From contig PLMF01000076.1 of assembly GCA_003142355.1 (NCBI GenBank), positions 6,981 through 14,611 on the forward strand: 7,631 nt of DNA, read 5' to 3'. Each line of letters opens with the position of its first letter. The stretch's first letter is position 1. Positions 6,504 to 7,631 of this stretch are shown in pieces. The notes beneath the pieces are model-generated. The model saw nothing but the letters and a program-made list of their open reading frames with translations. It was not told where the DNA came from and ran no database searches. The translations under genes were made by a program, and so were the position numbers. The DNA is from Bryobacterales bacterium. Lineage in GTDB: Bacteria > Acidobacteriota > Terriglobia > Bryobacterales > Bryobacteraceae.

Positions 6504-7631
6504 TCAATCCAGGTCGAATTTCGACTGGTACTGCTGTGCCAGGCTGGCGTCCTGTTCGCTCTTGCGCAGGAAACAGTTTCCGGCCGCCAGGGCTTCCATA
6601 TTGGTGCCCATGAAGCAGTGAAACGCGTCTTCCGGAGTACACACAATGGGTTCGCCGCGAACATTGAAGCTGGTGTTGACAATGACGGGGCAACCGGTGC
6701 GCTGGTAAAACTTCTGAAGCAGGGCGTAGTAGCGGGGGTTGGTGGCCGGGTGAACGGTCTGGACGCGAGCCGAGTAGTCCACGTGCGTGACGGCTGGGAT
6801 GTCGGACCTGGGCACGTTCAGCTTATCGATTCCGAACAGAGCCTCCTGCTGGGGAGTCATGGGGATACGGTGCCCCTCTTGGACGTTGGCGACCAGCAGC
6901 ATGTACGGGCTGTCGCCATCCAGCTCAAACCAGTCCGCAACCCGCTCGCGCAGCACCGACGGAGCAAACGGCCGGAAGGACTCCCGGAACTTGACTTTGA
7001 GATTGAGCAGGGACTGGGTTTTCGGGGATCGCGCATCGGCCAGGATGGAGCGCGCGCCCAGTGCTCGCGGGCCGAATTCCATCCTTCCTTGAAACCAGCC
7101 CAGGGCGGCGCCGGAGATCATCTCCTCCGTACAGGCGGAGAGCAAAGCCTCATCGTCCAGGACGTGAAACCGGGCGCCGGCGGCCTGGAGGCGCTGTTCG
7201 ATTTCGGTCTGGGGGAACTCGGGGCCCAGGTAGGCGCCTTGCATGGAATCCGTCGAACCCGAAACGGCGCGCGGTTGGGCGGCAAAGGAATGATAAGCCG
7301 CCAGCGCCGCGCCCAGAGCGCCTCCGGCGTCCCCCGCGGCGGGCTGGATCCAGAGGTTTCGAAAAGCGCCGTCGCGCAGAATGCGGCCGTTGGCGACGCA
7401 ATTCAACGCCACGCCTCCGGCCAGGCAGAGGTTCCCTATACCGGTCTCGGCGGCCAGCGAGCGGGTGATCCGGAGCACGATTTCCTCGAGAACTCGTTGC
7501 ACCGATGCGGCCAGGTCCATGTGCCGCCCGGTGAGCGGCTCATCCGGCCGGCGCGCGGGACCGCCGAATAGTTTGTCGAACTTTTCGTTGGTCATGGTCA
7601 GGCCGGTGCAATAGTCGAAGAAATCCAGATT
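6504..7631 (-). CDS. NodU/CmcH-family carbamoyltransferase, C-terminal part (N terminus outside window)
   Basis: The open frame runs through the right window edge, and the visible 375 residues lack roughly the first 200 of a protein family usually near 570-620. ATG 7595 is internal, because the preceding codons (DFFDYCTGLT) are conserved family sequence. Family members use carbamoyl phosphate and ATP to form carbamoyl-adenylate and transfer the carbamoyl group to a hydroxyl of a sugar, antibiotic or Nod factor. Visible marks of the Kae1-like half are the LTGRHMDLAASVQ helix, CLAGGVALNCVANG (fwd 7381-7430) and QPAAGDAGGALGAAL, which form the nucleotide and metal site. The carbamoyltransferase C-terminal domain shows GWFQGRMEFGPRALGARSIL, KFRESFRPFAPSVL and NTSFNVRGEPIVCTPEDAF. 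The usual end is present (QQYQSKFDLD), so the 3' end is intact. The metal-binding histidines expected in the N-terminal part are off the window. The acceptor substrate cannot be told from this sequence; surface glycan or secondary-metabolite modification are both possible. The kinase gene follows on the same strand. Confidence 0.93.
   Translation of the reverse strand, partial: NLDFFDYCTGLTMTNEKFDKLFGGPARRPDEPLTGRHMDLAASVQRVLEEIVLRITRSLAAETGIGNLCLAGGVALNCVANGRILRDGAFRNLWIQPAAGDAGGALGAALAAYHSFAAQPRAVSGSTDSMQGAYLGPEFPQTEIEQRLQAAGARFHVLDDEALLSACTEEMISGAALGWFQGRMEFGPRALGARSILADARSPKTQSLLNLKVKFRESFRPFAPSVLRERVADWFELDGDSPYMLLVANVQEGHRIPMTPQQEALFGIDKLNVPRSDIPAVTHVDYSARVQTVHPATNPRYYALLQKFYQRTGCPVIVNTSFNVRGEPIVCTPEDAFHCFMGTNMEALAAGNCFLRKSEQDASLAQQYQSKFDLD

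Noticed and set aside
6479..6507. Possible sigma-70 promoter on the minus strand with TTGACG as -35
   Set aside because: The expected -10 position holds GC-rich sequence with no resemblance to TATAAT, and the -35 overlaps the end of the carbamoyltransferase gene.
6618..7571. A 317-codon plus-strand open frame opposite the carbamoyltransferase
   Set aside because: It is the antisense shadow of a strongly conserved family sequence on the minus strand.
7593..7595. ATG 7595 as the true start of the carbamoyltransferase
   Set aside because: The frame stays open upstream to the window edge, and the upstream codons encode sequence typical of the family interior, so the gene must start outside the window.

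Overview
This 7.6 kb window is GC-rich chromosomal DNA (about 60-70% in the lines I counted) from a Gram-negative-type bacterium. An Opitutaceae-like member of the Verrucomicrobiota fits best. The reasons are a large periplasmic-propeller hybrid histidine kinase, a short glutamyl-tRNA reductase without its dimerisation domain, a CcsA/HemX-type membrane protein fused by overlap to hemA, and gene starts without clear Shine-Dalgarno sequences. This placement is inference; no rRNA or other phylogenetic marker is present.

Left part, + strand (1-2333). The 3' end of a thioredoxin-fold protein gene (1-275) is followed by a 133-base spacer with a stem-loop. Next comes an eight-helix CcsA/HemX-family membrane protein (409-1287), whose stop codon overlaps the hemA start in an ATGA junction (hemA, 1284-2333). 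The last two form a tightly coupled haem-synthesis pair: HemA makes the committed precursor for tetrapyrroles. The membrane protein resembles the HemX/YpjD branch (a HemA-level modulator in Bacillus) more than a true cytochrome c synthase, because the tryptophan-rich WWD motif is eroded.

Right part, - strand (7631-2404). The C-terminal two thirds of a NodU/CmcH-family carbamoyltransferase (6504-7631, running off the window) is followed after 80 bases by a 1339-residue hybrid sensor histidine kinase (2404-6423). The kinase has a signal peptide, a periplasmic propeller, a Y_Y_Y domain, one membrane helix, HisKA, HATPase and two receiver domains. The kinase and hemA converge over a 70-base gap with a GC-rich stem-loop.

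The most unusual thing I can see is inside the kinase gene. A cluster of 30-base in-frame repeats forms part of a roughly 70-residue low-complexity insertion between the N box and G1 box of the ATPase domain. It looks like a repeat element that landed in a tolerated surface loop. I see no CRISPR array, transposase, tRNA, rRNA or clear new multi-gene system.
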